Of a stretch of DNA of 21,448 nucleotides, positions 9,101-17,289 are shown one piece after another. Position 1 is the stretch's first letter. Every line of letters starts with the position of its first letter. The stretch is from a virus: positions 1 to 21,448 of IMG/VR virus record IMGVR_UViG_3300018420_003474. The stretch is one strand, 5' to 3'. The notes under the pieces are model-generated. The model worked only from the letters and a program-made list of their open reading frames with translations, was not told where the DNA came from and made no database searches. The position numbers and the translations under genes are program-made.

Positions 9101-10117
9101 AGGCAGTTGACCATTATTTTTTCCGTCATCTAGATGTTCTCTAAAAAAGCACTGCAAGCCTTCAATCGTATAATTACCATTCGCATTATACGCTCTTTCA
9201 GCCATCACGGAGCCTAGTTGTCCGAGTTGGTCTGTTTTAATATTTGATCTTATAATTTGACCAAACTGCCAAGTGGCATATCGATAGAAGTTTTCAGGAA
9301 TAGTATCTGTATTAGTGTATGACTTTAGTGATACTGTAAACTGTAGTCTATCGGCTCCGGGTGCATTGTAATTATATGAACCATTTGCAGGATCTAAGAG
9401 TGTATTATCATCTGTTGACTCAACGACCTGCTCTGTAACTAGAAACCCGATTTTTTTGTCAACTAAGGGAGTATAAGCATCAACAAAAGTAGATATTTCA
9501 GTAGTTCGTATAAAAGCTCCACGGGCATAGATAATACCAGGAGACAAAGTTACATGTGAAGCAAGACCAGAATATCTTTCTCGTGATCCTATTGCAGCAG
9601 ACGCAGAATTAAATGTAACAAATGTATCTCCGCTGAGAGTAGTATCTAAAGACTCAACAGTAAGGGTTTCTCCCATTGAAAATTCTTGAACGCCAGCAGT
9701 ATTTGTACCTGCTCCTTGATCTATATAAGAAATATACAGAGTTTTTGTATCAGGACTGTCACCTTGTGTACCAGTTTTGGTATGAACTACTTTAGCCTTC
9801 AGACCAGTTGTACCACCAACTAGGGTAGCACCCACATAATTAGCGAGTGTTGAATTTACTATTGTTGTGCCGCCGAAGTCACTATCGTTTACTTTGATGT
9901 ATGAAAGTCTTGTAATTTTTTCTTCGCAGCCGCTAATTATTGCGCCTGCTTTGAGATTATAACTTCCTAGTTGACCTAATTGATCCGATAGCGCACTTTG
10001 AAGCTGGGTAAGCTCTCTAGCTTGAACAGCGACACCAGGCTTAAACAATACCCGGTTGTAATTTTTTGTGCCGTCAAAATCGTCAAAGTACGGAGATGCA
10101 TTTAAATTGAGAGCCAT
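3191..10117 (-). CDS. Giant baseplate/tail virion structural protein (2308 residues)
   Basis: The N-terminus ([20 protein letters not shown], then [20 protein letters not shown]) matches, from memory, the DUF4815-type structural proteins of marine T4-like phages. Residues 1-1050 carry this region. A Pro-rich linker (about 1050-1070) leads to a Calx-beta-like domain (about 1070-1170; [14 protein letters not shown], then [16 protein letters not shown]). A beta-rich segment follows (about 1170-1400). [15 protein letters not shown] near 1644 opens a jelly-roll-like region, to about 1820, of the kind seen in cyanophage baseplate proteins. GxGYT modules lie near 1860-1912 and 2190-2260. The start ATG has AGGA 7 bases upstream, overlapping the gp8 stop. 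By order it holds the position of T4 gp9/gp10 but is far longer than T4 gp7 (1032) or gp10 (602). It probably forms the outer baseplate and attachment platform; the exact T4 equivalent is uncertain. Confidence 0.8.
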   Translation of the reverse strand: MALNLNASPYFDDFDGTKNYNRVLFKPGVAVQARELTQLQSALSDQLGQLGSYNLKAGAIISGCEEKITRLSYIKVNDSDFGGTTIVNSTLANYVGATLVGGTTGLKAKVVHTKTGTQGDSPDTKTLYISYIDQGAGTNTAGVQEFSMGETLTVESLDTTLSGDTFVTFNSASAAIGSRERYSGLASHVTLSPGIIYARGAFIRTTEISTFVDAYTPLVDKKIGFLVTEQVVESTDDNTLLDPANGSYNYNAPGADRLQFTVSLKSYTNTDTIPENFYRYATWQFGQIIRSNIKTDQLGQLGSVMAERAYNANGNYTIEGLQCFFREHLDDGKNNGQLPSGQGGLATKLVATIRPGKANVAGYPIELLAEKVIPFDKPSATRIEETVSQSTSFGNYVLVDDVCGAWDVDGGDLSVGTGVVDLYDTVQNGVSGGNFSATSVTGNKVGTAKTRHIVLDSGTAGTSAAQYKLYLYDIKMSVGDFTEVRGIYYPSTAANGFADIVLNSAGDAQVYETNFNKLIWNLPYSHIKTLQADSSAYDYNFKFTKEFDISADTNAVINVSSSIANETFFFGNGSVSDSVVEANMILVATDSFTVDSTAYAEGEVIPLTGTVSQTSETALTIDLGTTILDANRNVRLFVNMQSSDTSPLAKVLNKDRLVKIDATTNTNSASGKYSIGISDIFKVKQILATDQSDYETNVRDVTREFIVDNGQRDNFYGLGSIQKRATSTFDETTYRYITVKVDYFSRTVSGPTFACVDSYPVDDTGSTGIKTEEIPLYSSSTGGVFDLKNAIDFRPYMSNTAADSTTLAGATENPSILESIDRPSNGLTNPVPVLTFTTDLEYYLAEAYRVVITEDSKIKVVKSIPELNPKTPEAPNRSMTLAKGFLPPYPCLSKQAATFYGRPDLAVSIRLEKNKRYTMSDIGGLEQRISNLEYYTTLTLLEKQAGEVKILDANGVDRFKNGFVVDSFTGFSVNNVTHQDNNCSIDTKNRELRAAFKSSVVGFKADSTGTTVGQTGDMFHVPYFESIYAKQMQASKYRNVVGELLFDTPASISTPVVVPAPPVPVAIGQPSYALVRSSTSINEGNSLTITLETDNVSSGTLVPYTITGVSSADINGAALTGNFTIDSAGDSFLSLVIASDGVTESAETLTLTLDGKGVSTSVTINDSGASITPPAVPVGKYNGSMSLNPSSDSFYDQHAAPEPYENDNGQYDNLSQGNLTSNGGVTSGWSIHWGAWEQVGTSIGTEHPDFGYGVFETEEEYGVDWINETTIPANSTTVWQQRGGDWVWEGSQIQTVENTTLTVDTFVRPLTISGTVEGLLPNSAHMVVMGGVRKGNVTTNSNGRATFSIDIHSSEFRTGDIVVQVSNTESINSASSYAQAIFSASYVSKEYEATKPPMPSTPITPQVRSITTENVLSNTVNSNDTEQTIQVTDTSVPNEVITVNGQVVGTGAIPDELDPADVLISTTQSNGVTVNEFRDWRGETYLDEMDDREAFLYNDNITVQNKSVLAELGTTYNPSTKTTVPKQAAVNEVIINDENNNIDSNTGGVHVVTVANYSDENDLVIYDNLQDDWNIFDNHSITVGNLSGGASTANIPVITTPFTDSLNDATTDPSLVSVSASAFDFDFNEFDLFCSESGTSFRGKDPLAQTFFVEGMPGGMFITSADIFFRSISAEENNNGITLQIREVVNGVPGTTIVPNGQVHMRRSHCYTSTIESDGTVKYASTNFKFKNPVHLDNDTEYCMVLIPDADDPGYEVWIGELGELEVGTTTRITKQAHGGVLFTSANNRSWSAHQSEDLMFVLRRAKFEANTDYILNVTNKNTDWIKVDGNTWDDTQDGSGNIPTPKFSREDVIHGFTFTIDEAGAGYTSAPTVTISGGGGTGATATATEAGGAVTAITLTNPGSGYTSAPTIAFTGGGTPTTNAAVTARLNRAINKFFDRGYSTYELDVTDGHFAVGDMIGNGTTFVDIESINNRAVSAHAIQAATINPDSRGSIAVESALTKTGAASANTVYGNARVNSTEELSEEKTIYSYSNEQANYSGEKTGRLKFTLSTTSNNVGPMIDMSSLDMLALINDINNTSTTEETAVGGDASSKYITRQVVLAEGQDAEDLKVYLDNAIPSGTSVEVYAKAMNAEDDADFLSEIVWKQLSIDESPFVATESTAEYSYKIPAKASGWGVNGSGVLEYDVTRISAVAITSGGSGYTSAPSVTLTDDAGTGFGATAEAILTGDVVTEIRIVNPGRDYTGTVTATLSGGSPSVAAVLGSVTKSTVIHTGFKYFAIKVVHLSNNTAVIPKTSSLRAYALQV
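3310..3540 (-). repeat. GxGYT module pair near the C-terminus of the giant protein
   Basis: [20 protein letters not shown] followed by an Ala-rich strand, then a weaker second unit ([18 protein letters not shown]). The pair lies about 50 residues from the end of the protein, just before a final strand-rich segment. Confidence 0.7.
4375..4550 (-). repeat. GxGYT module pair in the giant structural gene
   Basis: Two consecutive Gly-rich units, about residues 1860-1912: [20 protein letters not shown] followed by an Ala/Thr-rich strand, then [18 protein letters not shown]. The units closely resemble those in gp8 and in the gp7-position protein of this window. Confidence 0.8.
6620..6905 (-). other. 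Calx-beta-like domain in the giant structural gene
   Basis: About residues 1070-1167. It contains [20 protein letters not shown], then [21 protein letters not shown], and [16 protein letters not shown]. The order (an 'EG' entry, a Thr/Leu strand, 'DI', a 'G.ftID' strand, then 'D...E..E.l.l.L') is the usual Calx-beta pattern, a calcium-binding Ig-like domain found in adhesins. A Pro/Val linker separates it from the N-terminal part. Confidence 0.6.
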
Positions 10118-10126
10118 TTATCTTTC

Positions 10127-11719
10127 CTAAAAATTAAGTACTGTTTTAATTGTTTCAACTTGGTCTGATGATCTATTGATCGGTGACTTATTTTCAACAT
10201 AAACAATATCACCTGAAGTTACATCTATTTCTGGGGATGTAACACTATTTATACTCAAACCAGTAAGACTTTTCGTAGTATTCGCCAAAGTACTTGAAGC
10301 AGTTATTAGACCAATAATTGGTTGTAAATATATGCTATAGGTACCAGAATCAGTTTCTGCTATGTGACTGACTGTAAACTGTCCACCATCGTCGGTAGTA
10401 ATATTATCATCAACTGCATAGTTAGAGTTATCAGCCACATCAATTACATAAGAAGCAGTGGCTGTATTATTAGTCCATATTGCTTCGCTTGAGTCTCTAA
10501 GATTTTTGATTAATCCTATTTGTCTAAAATCGTTATCAAGTATCAAATCTTCATTAGTATTTTCTGAAATAGAAACTACAACTCCAATAGAACTTGCAAA
10601 AAGTTCTTTTACTGGATTTGATCCGTGACCATTTATTGGAGAAACTATAGCTCTCGCAACAGCATTTGTGCCAGATCCTACGGCTTGAGTAAATGACACA
10701 TTAGCAAATGTATATCCAGTTCCTCTATCCGTAACCTCGATTGCTGTAATAGCTCCAGTGTCAGGAGCTATTGTTGCTGTAGCTACAGCCCCTGTACCAT
10801 CACCAGTTATAGTAACAGTAACATCATCTGGGGTGTATCCTTGCCCAGCATTAGTAATTTCTATCTTATCTACAGTTCCTTTAACAGCAGCAGTTTCTAC
10901 TGCTTGCTGCAAAGCAGGCAGTGCATCTGCATCACCTAAAGCAATTGTTGCTTCAGCGCCTGTTCCGCCGCCGCCTGAAATTCTAGCAAGTGCAAAAGTA
11001 TAACCAGACCCTTGAGTATCTAGTGTAATACTAGTCACTGCATCTCCAGTTATTGTTGCAGTTGCAGAGGCTCCTTTACCATCACCAATAATATTTACTG
11101 TGGGAGCACTAGTATAACCACTTCCGCCTGCGGTTACAGTAACACTATCTAGCTCGCCATTAACATCGTGTGTTGGATTGCCCGTGAGTTTTCTTACAGG
11201 AATGTGTTCTGAGTCTAAGAAAGCGGTTTCATCAGCAGCAGATACTTGAAACAAAAACTTCCAAGTATAACCATCAGTAGTTGAAAAAGTATTAGTACTA
11301 GTATCAGTAGGCTTTTGAGAAACTGTTGCATTGCTATTATTATCAATACACTTGTAAACTTTATTTTCGTCAGTAATCACATAAAAGTTAGCATCTGCTA
11401 AAGTAGTAGCTTCTGAGTTAGAAGGTCTTGTTGAAGAATAATCATCGTCATATGAATCATAGACAGTACCAGACACCCAGTCTATCCTTCTAGCTAGATG
11501 ACAAACATTAGCAGAAGTAATTAACTGAGTGAAAAGTATGTTTCTTCTATAATCTCTAGTGAAAGTCTCGGAATCTACAGGAGTCGGCGGTGCTTCGTCA
11601 TCATCCCAAGCACCAGTTTTTCCTAGAGAAAAATGAAAATAATCATTTTCACTATTCACATCTCTGTAAAATGACCGAGCGATTTCAACCCGTCCTAACT
11701 TTGTAAGTAAAAGAGCCAC
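10127..11719 (-). CDS. 8: Baseplate wedge protein gp8
   Basis: The ends match T4 gp8 by eye: FHFSLGKTGAW near 28-38 (T4 has a similar GRSEPW segment), VYKCIDN near 120, DGYTWKFLFQVS near 148-159, and the C-terminus YVENKSPINRSSDQVETI, against T4 YMENRPPIIMAMDQTEEI. T4 gp8 is 334 residues; this one is 530. Most of the extra length is four GxGYT modules at about 190-365. gp8 is a dimeric part of the T4 baseplate wedge that joins gp7 and gp10 with gp6. The start is GTG at 11719: an in-frame TAG lies 9 bases upstream, there is no ATG nearby, and AGGT precedes it at a usable distance. It follows the 147-residue gene after 13 bases. Confidence 0.88.
   Translation of the reverse strand: MALLLTKLGRVEIARSFYRDVNSENDYFHFSLGKTGAWDDDEAPPTPVDSETFTRDYRRNILFTQLITSANVCHLARRIDWVSGTVYDSYDDDYSSTRPSNSEATTLADANFYVITDENKVYKCIDNNSNATVSQKPTDTSTNTFSTTDGYTWKFLFQVSAADETAFLDSEHIPVRKLTGNPTHDVNGELDSVTVTAGGSGYTSAPTVNIIGDGKGASATATITGDAVTSITLDTQGSGYTFALARISGGGGTGAEATIALGDADALPALQQAVETAAVKGTVDKIEITNAGQGYTPDDVTVTITGDGTGAVATATIAPDTGAITAIEVTDRGTGYTFANVSFTQAVGSGTNAVARAIVSPINGHGSNPVKELFASSIGVVVSISENTNEDLILDNDFRQIGLIKNLRDSSEAIWTNNTATASYVIDVADNSNYAVDDNITTDDGGQFTVSHIAETDSGTYSIYLQPIIGLITASSTLANTTKSLTGLSINSVTSPEIDVTSGDIVYVENKSPINRSSDQVETIKTVLNF
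10640..11155 (-). repeat. Four GxGYT modules inserted in gp8
   Basis: Units at about residues 190-365 of gp8: [60 protein letters not shown] and DRGTGYTFANVSFTQAVGSG. Each is followed by an Ala-rich strand and an 'AIT' or 'SIT' turn. T4 gp8 has no such block, so this is an insertion relative to T4. Confidence 0.8.
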
Positions 11720-11732
11720 TATTTTCTACCTA

Positions 11733-12176
11733 TTAAGAAATTGTGATGGTCCAAGTAACTGTCATAGTATCGGCAGCACCTTTATTAATTACTGAAAATA
11801 AAGTACGACAAAGAAGTGTGCCCGCAGATGAAGCATTGAGAATACCAGCTTCAGTCAAAGCACCTGTTCCAGTTCCTGCAGGGTATGTAGCAACATAAGA
11901 AATTGAAGCACCTGTTACAGTAGAAGAATCTAGTGCAACACGAGCAGATTCGGTCTCAAGTGCAGTATCGCCTGAAGCGGCTGCTGTAGTTCCTGTACCA
12001 ACTGCCATATGACTCATAGCAGTTGCAGTAGCATCCTTCATACGAGAAGAAATATAGTTAAGTCCAGTATCAACTACTAGATTTGGAACAGTAAAGTTTT
12101 GAGAAACTCTACCGTCTTCGCCACGGACAACGACATTAACGCTGCCAGTAGCTTTCAATTTATCTTTTTTAATCAT
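11733..12176 (-). CDS. Small virion-structural-type protein (147 residues), function unassigned
   Basis: The sequence has the pattern KATGSVNVVVRGEDGRV, then VPNLVVDTGLNYISSRM, then MSHMAVGTGTTAAASGDTAL, then ALTEAGILNASSAGTLLCRT and a final strand WTITIS. I recall this pattern from small structural proteins of many tailed phages, where it is mostly unannotated. It is beta-rich, with no signal peptide or membrane segment. The start at ATG 12176 has GGAG 9 bases upstream. It is the only gene in the window preceded by a real intergenic gap (70 bases). It lies between the gp7-position gene and gene 8, which T4 has side by side, so it is an insertion relative to T4. A role on the baseplate periphery is inferred from position. 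Confidence 0.75.
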   Translation of the reverse strand: MIKKDKLKATGSVNVVVRGEDGRVSQNFTVPNLVVDTGLNYISSRMKDATATAMSHMAVGTGTTAAASGDTALETESARVALDSSTVTGASISYVATYPAGTGTGALTEAGILNASSAGTLLCRTLFSVINKGAADTMTVTWTITIS

Positions 12177-12246
12177 TTTATCCGTCTCCGGTAATTTTGT
12201 TTTATAAAAAATTCATTACAATATATATAATAAATTTTAAAGTATT
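12177..12246 (-). promoter_or_regulatory. AT-rich 70-bp gap with a weak late-promoter-like element
   Basis: This is the longest non-coding stretch in the window. On the minus strand TTATAAAAC (12199-12207) resembles but does not match TATAAATA. A start 6 bases on would leave a leader of about 15 bases with the GGAG site at its 5' end. A run of alternating A and T lies further upstream. I see no GC-rich hairpin with a T run, so no terminator is called. Confidence 0.25.
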
Positions 12247-14298
12247 TTATGGGTTTAAGACTGCTGAAAACACTTCAGAAGTCGCTGCTGTTTCAGTAAA
12301 AACTTTTCCTATTGATTTAAACAATCCTGATCCAGTGTAACCTGGTGGCAAGTATTCACCTTCAACATACTCTTGTGCTAAGCCATCTTCTATAGTAACT
12401 ACGTCTGTAGTCATTTCTCTATTAAGGGCTACGCTAAAGTTAGAAACAGTATTTAATGTTTCGTTTATTGTCCTATCCCATTGCACTACTATTGTAACAG
12501 CATCAGTTTGTGCAACAAGGTCTTCAAACTTAAATATTTGTAAATTGATACCATCTGTTTCAACACTTATGAATGGAGCAAAATTTACGTTATTACTAAT
12601 AATCAAATCACCAAATACTTCCATTCCAGCTGGGTGAAGTAATTTCTTATAATTAGTAACCCATTCTTTTTGTGGTCTTGATGATTTAACAATATACGAA
12701 TATTTTTGAAACTTAAAATTATCTTGAAGTCTATTTACATCAGATAGTTTACCTCTATCATCTTTGTATTTTCCTTCATTATTATATAAGTAACCAGTAG
12801 TAAGTACTACGTCTAAAGATTCCCCTGTTTTGGAAATAATCTGTATTGTAGATACTTCATTAGTATAACCAGAGCCAGAGTTTACAATAACCCATTTGGT
12901 TGGTTTATTAGTAGAATCTACTGCTTCTACACGAATGACTGCACCATTTGATGATGCTGCATTAAAGTCTTCGCCAAAATAACCAGGCAAAGCATAAGGC
13001 TCTCCATCGGATCCATCTTCATTGATTGTGAATACGTCACCTACAGAAAACCCTGCATCTGTCCCAGAGTAAGTGCCAGAAACTACTGAAGTTAGAGTTC
13101 TTCCTAAGTAAGCCTTTGCATTAGCTGTAGTTCCTGCTTCATCTCTAAGAACAATAAATGTTCTAATATCAGATACATCAAAAGAAACATTGACAGTACC
13201 AGAATATCCAGAACCACCATCTGTAACAGTGATTGCTGTTATTTCTCCGTCTTCTACTGTTGCTGTAGCAGTAGCGCCTGCTCCGCCGCCTGTGTCAGTG
13301 ATGACAACATTCGGTGCAGCATAATAACTATAGCCCCCCGAGGTAACTGCAATACTTGACACTTCTCCGCTAGTTATAGTAGCAGTTGCGGCTGCCTGAG
13401 CACCGGGGCCAATTATATCTGTAACATTTGAAGGAACTTCTAGTACAATTTCGTATTCTTGTGGTGCAGAGTATGCAATTTTCAACACTCTTGTGACTGA
13501 AATTGGTATTGTTTTTGCTACAGTAATAGAGCCTGTCGTTTCGTAGTAAATTACATCTGCTAATAATCCTGAAAGATTTGCTACTTCATAACCATTGGCA
13601 GCGGTGGCTCTTACTGATTTTTCTTCTACCCAAACACCATCAGATGCTCTAAGTATATTTTTACTGGGATAGAATACATCAATCTCTTCATTATATACTA
13701 GTTTGAAAAAGGCTCTTATTGATCTTTCAGACCCCTTTGATTCAAATATAGATTTTATGTTTTTATATAAGTGTTTCCTGTCCGCCTGTACTGCTTGAGG
13801 GAAATCTACAGCTAATTCTTTTGCCCACTTATTAAGTTCTGCATCATTTGCATCATCAATATCAAAATAGTTTTTATTCAGAAGCAAATTTATAGGATTA
13901 TCTGCTTGATCCATGTATTCATAATACTTTTCAATGAAAGTTACGAATTGAGAATGATCTTCTCTTATGAATTCTGGCAAAGAGTATTTTATATTTAAAC
14001 TGCTCTTTTCGTCATACTCTTGTGGTATACCAGCAGCAGTTGAAACGATTGCAGTAAGCTCTGCTCCAGATCCTCCGCCGCCGGTTACAGTCACTGTAGG
14101 AGCAGATGTATAGCCAGATCCAGAATTTAATACAGTGACAGTTTGTACGGTACCATTGAAGATTGCAACTTGAGCAGTGGCACCTGTACCTCCGCCACCA
14201 GTGATAGTAACAGTAGGCACAGTAGTGTATCCACTACCAGCAGCGGTAATTTCTATGGAAGAGATATACCTATAAAAAGATGGAATTTGATCCGACAT
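12247..14298 (-). CDS. Baseplate wedge protein in the gp7 position
   Basis: A 683-residue protein directly after gp6, with TAATG stop/start overlap, where T4 carries gene 7. A conserved-looking core lies at about 95-215: [40 protein letters not shown], then [20 protein letters not shown], recalled from unnamed structural proteins of marine T4-like phages. GxGYT modules occur at three places: two units at 16-83, two at about 310-370, and a partial one near 465. The C-terminal third includes [19 protein letters not shown] and [16 protein letters not shown]4 gp7 is 1032 residues, and I cannot see direct similarity, so the gp7 label rests on position. A role in the wedge is likely. Confidence 0.65.
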   Translation of the reverse strand: MSDQIPSFYRYISSIEITAAGSGYTTVPTVTITGGGGTGATAQVAIFNGTVQTVTVLNSGSGYTSAPTVTVTGGGGSGAELTAIVSTAAGIPQEYDEKSSLNIKYSLPEFIREDHSQFVTFIEKYYEYMDQADNPINLLLNKNYFDIDDANDAELNKWAKELAVDFPQAVQADRKHLYKNIKSIFESKGSERSIRAFFKLVYNEEIDVFYPSKNILRASDGVWVEEKSVRATAANGYEVANLSGLLADVIYYETTGSITVAKTIPISVTRVLKIAYSAPQEYEIVLEVPSNVTDIIGPGAQAAATATITSGEVSSIAVTSGGYSYYAAPNVVITDTGGGAGATATATVEDGEITAITVTDGGSGYSGTVNVSFDVSDIRTFIVLRDEAGTTANAKAYLGRTLTSVVSGTYSGTDAGFSVGDVFTINEDGSDGEPYALPGYFGEDFNAASSNGAVIRVEAVDSTNKPTKWVIVNSGSGYTNEVSTIQIISKTGESLDVVLTTGYLYNNEGKYKDDRGKLSDVNRLQDNFKFQKYSYIVKSSRPQKEWVTNYKKLLHPAGMEVFGDLIISNNVNFAPFISVETDGINLQIFKFEDLVAQTDAVTIVVQWDRTINETLNTVSNFSVALNREMTTDVVTIEDGLAQEYVEGEYLPPGYTGSGLFKSIGKVFTETAATSEVFSAVLNP
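13190..13390 (-). repeat. Internal GxGYT module pair in the gp7-position protein
   Basis: About residues 310-370: a diverged unit ([20 protein letters not shown]) and a second ([14 protein letters not shown]). These are less regular than the N-terminal pair, which suggests an older insertion. Confidence 0.65.
14040..14260 (-). repeat. GxGYT module pair at the N-terminus of the gp7-position protein
   Basis: Residues about 16-83 hold two units: [20 protein letters not shown] and [20 protein letters not shown], each followed by an Ala/Val-rich strand. They begin only 15 residues after the start, before the conserved core, so the module looks added at the front of the protein. Confidence 0.8.
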
Positions 14299-16211
14299 TA
14301 ATAGCCTGCATTATCTTCTGTTACTGTAATATCCAGACCTTTTCTTGATCCAACTTCTACGTTATAAGAACTATCGTCAATGGTTAAAATTGTGTTGTTT
14401 GACGGTCTAGCCACTACTGCACTGGTAGAAACTTCAGAGTTCCTAGAAAGAATATTAGTTTTAATGTCGTTAGAGTCATCATGTGGGCGAGTACTTACTC
14501 TAATCGAAGTTTCTGTGCCAAATAATGATGCCACTGTCATAGAAGGAATTGTAAGTTTTCCTGTCGTATAATCTATCGTACCGATAGAAGCAAGCTGTGT
14601 TCCTGCGGTGTCTACTAGAAATAAAGAACCAGTACCGTTGTATTCTGGTGGCACAACTGTAGAAGCAGGTACGTCTTTTATTTTTACTTTATTTGTAGTA
14701 GTACCAATAATTGCATTGAACCAAGTGCTATGCAATTCTCTTGGCTGAATTCTACTATTGAAAGTAAATGTATAATTGTCTGTTGTTCCAAGAACAGTGG
14801 GGGTCAATCTTTTTTGTATAGTTGGTGTGATATTGACAGAAACAATAGAAGGCGATACTGCTTTAATATCATCATGTACTTTAGAATAGTAAAAATTCTT
14901 ATTCAACTGATTCAAATTTTCAGTGAAAAAAGTATTGACTGCCGCGGATACTGCATCACTTATTTGACCTGAAGTCAAGGTAGTCAAATCGCTATTAAAA
15001 GTCACACCAATTTTAAGTCCAATAAATTGATATATTGGATCAACAAATTCTGGTAAAATAGCAACTGGAGCTTTTGGATTTACTATCTCAGTAACAATTC
15101 TATCTTTATCTGCTTGTGTTACTACTTGTCCTTCAACGGGGTCAAGTGATATAAAAACTTTTCCGTATATCGGAGGATCATTATTTTCTCCTCCCCAAAC
15201 CGAAACAGATTGAATGTTGGGATTACTAGCTAATATTAGACTTTTATAATCTCCTGAAGAAACTGCACGTTCTTTAGTTGCATTATATAAAGGTGCAGTT
15301 TTTCTTATACTATCAATGCTTTCTCTAGATGCACCGCCTGAAGCCACCGCAGTTTTTGTAGAATCAAATGTCTTTACTTCATTTGAACCAGTCAAAGAAG
15401 CCGCACAGGTAAATGTTTTACATAAATTGGCATCTTCTCCATTTGAAACAATATAATCTATCAGAACTATATTACCGTCAACTAGCTTTTCGCCAAGAAC
15501 CCCATCACCAAATCTAATGACATATTTACCATCTACGCCTTCTTCCAGAAAATATACTTTAGTGGTACTTGTCAAATCCAACAAAGAAGATTTAGCCGTG
15601 AATGTATTTAAAGTCAACTCAGTAGTTGAAGTTTGTACTCTAACTCTGAGAGTAGTAGTATCAATGTTCTCGTTAGGTATTGTAATAGGACCTGAAAGAT
15701 TAGAAGAGTCAATCAAGAAACTATTGTCTACTCGTGTTCCTTCTTTGAGTACTAATCCGGAAAACTTGAATCCGTCCGTTCCATTTATGTCTTCTAGAGT
15801 AGCTGTTTGTGTCTGATTTGGATAGAAATTAAAGCTAGTATTATTAACAGTAGACGTAAAAATAGTGTCTCTTGTCAGAGAATACGTTGTACCAACATAC
15901 GCTGGATCTGGAGTTATTACAAAATCAACACTAGCAGTAGCTGCTCTCCTCGATCTTGGGGTGTAACCAATAGCCTTTGCTAGAGATACAACAGAACTTC
16001 TTTTAATTGCAGAATCTAAAAAAGATTCATTGGCTAACATGTGAGCCATAACAGCATTATAATGTGTATTATAGGCAAGGGTATCTAAAAGAACAGATAG
16101 AGCTGAACCTTCAAAATCATAATCACTAAACTCACTCTGCGATTGCATAAAGGTTTTGAGAGATTGTTTTATATTATCAAAATCTAATTCTGTTACGTTT
16201 AACTGTGCCAT
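14298..16211 (-). CDS. 6: Baseplate wedge protein gp6
   Basis: A 637-residue protein, close to T4 gp6 (660). The N-terminal region (about 30-100) has [20 protein letters not shown], then [20 protein letters not shown] and [10 protein letters not shown], the hallmark of the gp6/baseplate-J family. A middle part has [10 protein letters not shown] near 232 and [13 protein letters not shown] near 327, both typical of J-like proteins. In T4, gp6 dimers join the wedges into the ring around the hub and bind gp25 and gp53. The start ATG 16211 has AAGG 7 bases upstream, overlapping the gp25 stop. Its stop shares one base with the next start (TAATG), consistent with coupled translation. Confidence 0.92.
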   Translation of the reverse strand: MAQLNVTELDFDNIKQSLKTFMQSQSEFSDYDFEGSALSVLLDTLAYNTHYNAVMAHMLANESFLDSAIKRSSVVSLAKAIGYTPRSRRAATASVDFVITPDPAYVGTTYSLTRDTIFTSTVNNTSFNFYPNQTQTATLEDINGTDGFKFSGLVLKEGTRVDNSFLIDSSNLSGPITIPNENIDTTTLRVRVQTSTTELTLNTFTAKSSLLDLTSTTKVYFLEEGVDGKYVIRFGDGVLGEKLVDGNIVLIDYIVSNGEDANLCKTFTCAASLTGSNEVKTFDSTKTAVASGGASRESIDSIRKTAPLYNATKERAVSSGDYKSLILASNPNIQSVSVWGGENNDPPIYGKVFISLDPVEGQVVTQADKDRIVTEIVNPKAPVAILPEFVDPIYQFIGLKIGVTFNSDLTTLTSGQISDAVSAAVNTFFTENLNQLNKNFYYSKVHDDIKAVSPSIVSVNITPTIQKRLTPTVLGTTDNYTFTFNSRIQPRELHSTWFNAIIGTTTNKVKIKDVPASTVVPPEYNGTGSLFLVDTAGTQLASIGTIDYTTGKLTIPSMTVASLFGTETSIRVSTRPHDDSNDIKTNILSRNSEVSTSAVVARPSNNTILTIDDSSYNVEVGSRKGLDITVTEDNAGY

Positions 16212-16215
16212 TGTC

Positions 16216-16620
16216 TTACCTTAACCTTTTTAGATTAGCTGTTAGTGTTTGCGGTTTATCTGTACCAACAACAAAATATCTCAGTGTAATATCATATGAA
16301 TTATCATCATAATTAGCAACCACTAATAATGATTCTATTTTTGCTCTGGGTTCATACGTTTCTATTAGGTTTTTTATTGTGTTTTTGATTACCCCTGCCA
16401 ATATATTTGACATAGGTTCAAACAAATATCCCCTAAGATTCGCTCCCTTTTCAGGTTCAAATGGTCTCTCATAAAAGTTAGTTCTCATAAGAATATTCAA
16501 AGACTGTTTAACAGCATTGACATCTAATTTTTTAGATACATCGCCTGTCACAGGATTCGCAGTAAAATTCAAATCCAAATCTTTGTATATTCTTGATACT
16601 TTTAATGATTCTGTTGCCAT
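16216..16620 (-). CDS. 25: Baseplate wedge protein gp25
   Basis: A 134-residue protein, near T4 gp25 (132). The GPW/gp25 pattern is clear: VKQSLNILMRTNFYERPFEP (about 37-56), GANLRGYLFEPMSN, and YEPRAKIE near 90, the conserved EPR motif of the family. gp25 sits at the centre of the wedge, where it contacts gp6 and gp53 and the first sheath ring; it is shared with type VI secretion (TssE). I see no Shine-Dalgarno sequence in the 23 bases between this gene and the previous stop. Those bases instead contain a perfect late-promoter element. Confidence 0.95.
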   Translation of the reverse strand: MATESLKVSRIYKDLDLNFTANPVTGDVSKKLDVNAVKQSLNILMRTNFYERPFEPEKGANLRGYLFEPMSNILAGVIKNTIKNLIETYEPRAKIESLLVVANYDDNSYDITLRYFVVGTDKPQTLTANLKRLR

Positions 16621-16625
16621 AATCG

Positions 16626-16633
16626 TATTTATA
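16626..16633 (-). promoter_or_regulatory. Late-promoter-like TATAAATA directly before gene 25
   Basis: The minus strand reads TATAAATACG within the 23-base gap before gene 25. This is the T4 late consensus. With the usual spacing (element at -13 to -6) the predicted start is base 16620, the A of the gene 25 ATG itself, giving a leaderless message. No ribosome binding site is visible in the gap, which is consistent with that. Confidence 0.5.
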
Positions 16634-16643
16634 ACAGTTTTAG

Positions 16644-17279
16644 TTATATTCCTATTAAATCTGGTATATTGACATTTACAAAATTGCCAGACGCATTAGC
16701 ACTCTTTTTAACTGCATCAATTCTATAAGGAAAATCAACTATATTAGGAATGTTTATACCTAATATATTAGCAATAGGACTATCTGTCGGAGTTGAAATT
16801 GGGGCTCCTTTTAAAACAAACCCAGCGCCATCTTCTTCAAAGTTAGGTATTTTTTGACAAAGGTTATTTAAGTCCAATGCTCCTGTTTTTAATAAATCAG
16901 GAATGTCTTCTATTGCAATATCGCCTAAATCCAACCCACTATACTTTGTCTGTAAGTTATTGATTTCATTGGTAATATCGTCTACTGATAATTTTGCTGC
17001 CAGAAAACTAGAAGCAAAACTTTCAATATCAGCTTGCAATCCTTTTATTTCTTCTGGCACTTCAATCTCAGGTACATATTGTTTTAATTTTGATGTAACA
17101 AGTTCTTGTATAGCCTGTGCATCAGTAGCCATATCTATTATAGCAGCAGCGTCGGTAACTGCCTGACTTACTGTAGGTGATATTGGTATTTTATCAAACA
17201 AAGTGCCAACTAGCTCATCAGTTGAACCTATTGACTGAGTTAGTTCTACTAAATTTTCAGTTGCGCCACATAAACTCAT
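16644..17279 (-). CDS. Unassigned protein between gp5 and gp25 (211 residues)
   Basis: I do not recognise a family. The protein is acidic and largely helical: DELVGTLFDKI near 20-30, AAIIDMATDAQAIQELVTSK near 45-65, and likely coiled-coil regions at about 80-115. The last 60 residues (VLKGAPISTPTDSPIANILG, ending FVNVNIPDLIGI) are richer in Pro, Gly and hydrophobic residues. There is no signal peptide or membrane segment. The start ATG 17279 has AAGGAG 6 bases upstream, overlapping the gp5 stop. T4 does not have an equivalent here. I recall an unnamed gene of about this size between gp5 and gp25 in marine T4-like phages. Its position among hub and wedge genes suggests a spike or hub partner; this is inference. 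Confidence 0.65.
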   Translation of the reverse strand: MSLCGATENLVELTQSIGSTDELVGTLFDKIPISPTVSQAVTDAAAIIDMATDAQAIQELVTSKLKQYVPEIEVPEEIKGLQADIESFASSFLAAKLSVDDITNEINNLQTKYSGLDLGDIAIEDIPDLLKTGALDLNNLCQKIPNFEEDGAGFVLKGAPISTPTDSPIANILGINIPNIVDFPYRIDAVKKSANASGNFVNVNIPDLIGI

Positions 17280-17289
17280 TCATGTCTCC

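Noticed and set aside
12177-12246. AT-rich gap as a terminator or replication origin
   Set aside because: No stable hairpin with a T run, no iterons and no direct repeats are visible; it is only AT-rich.
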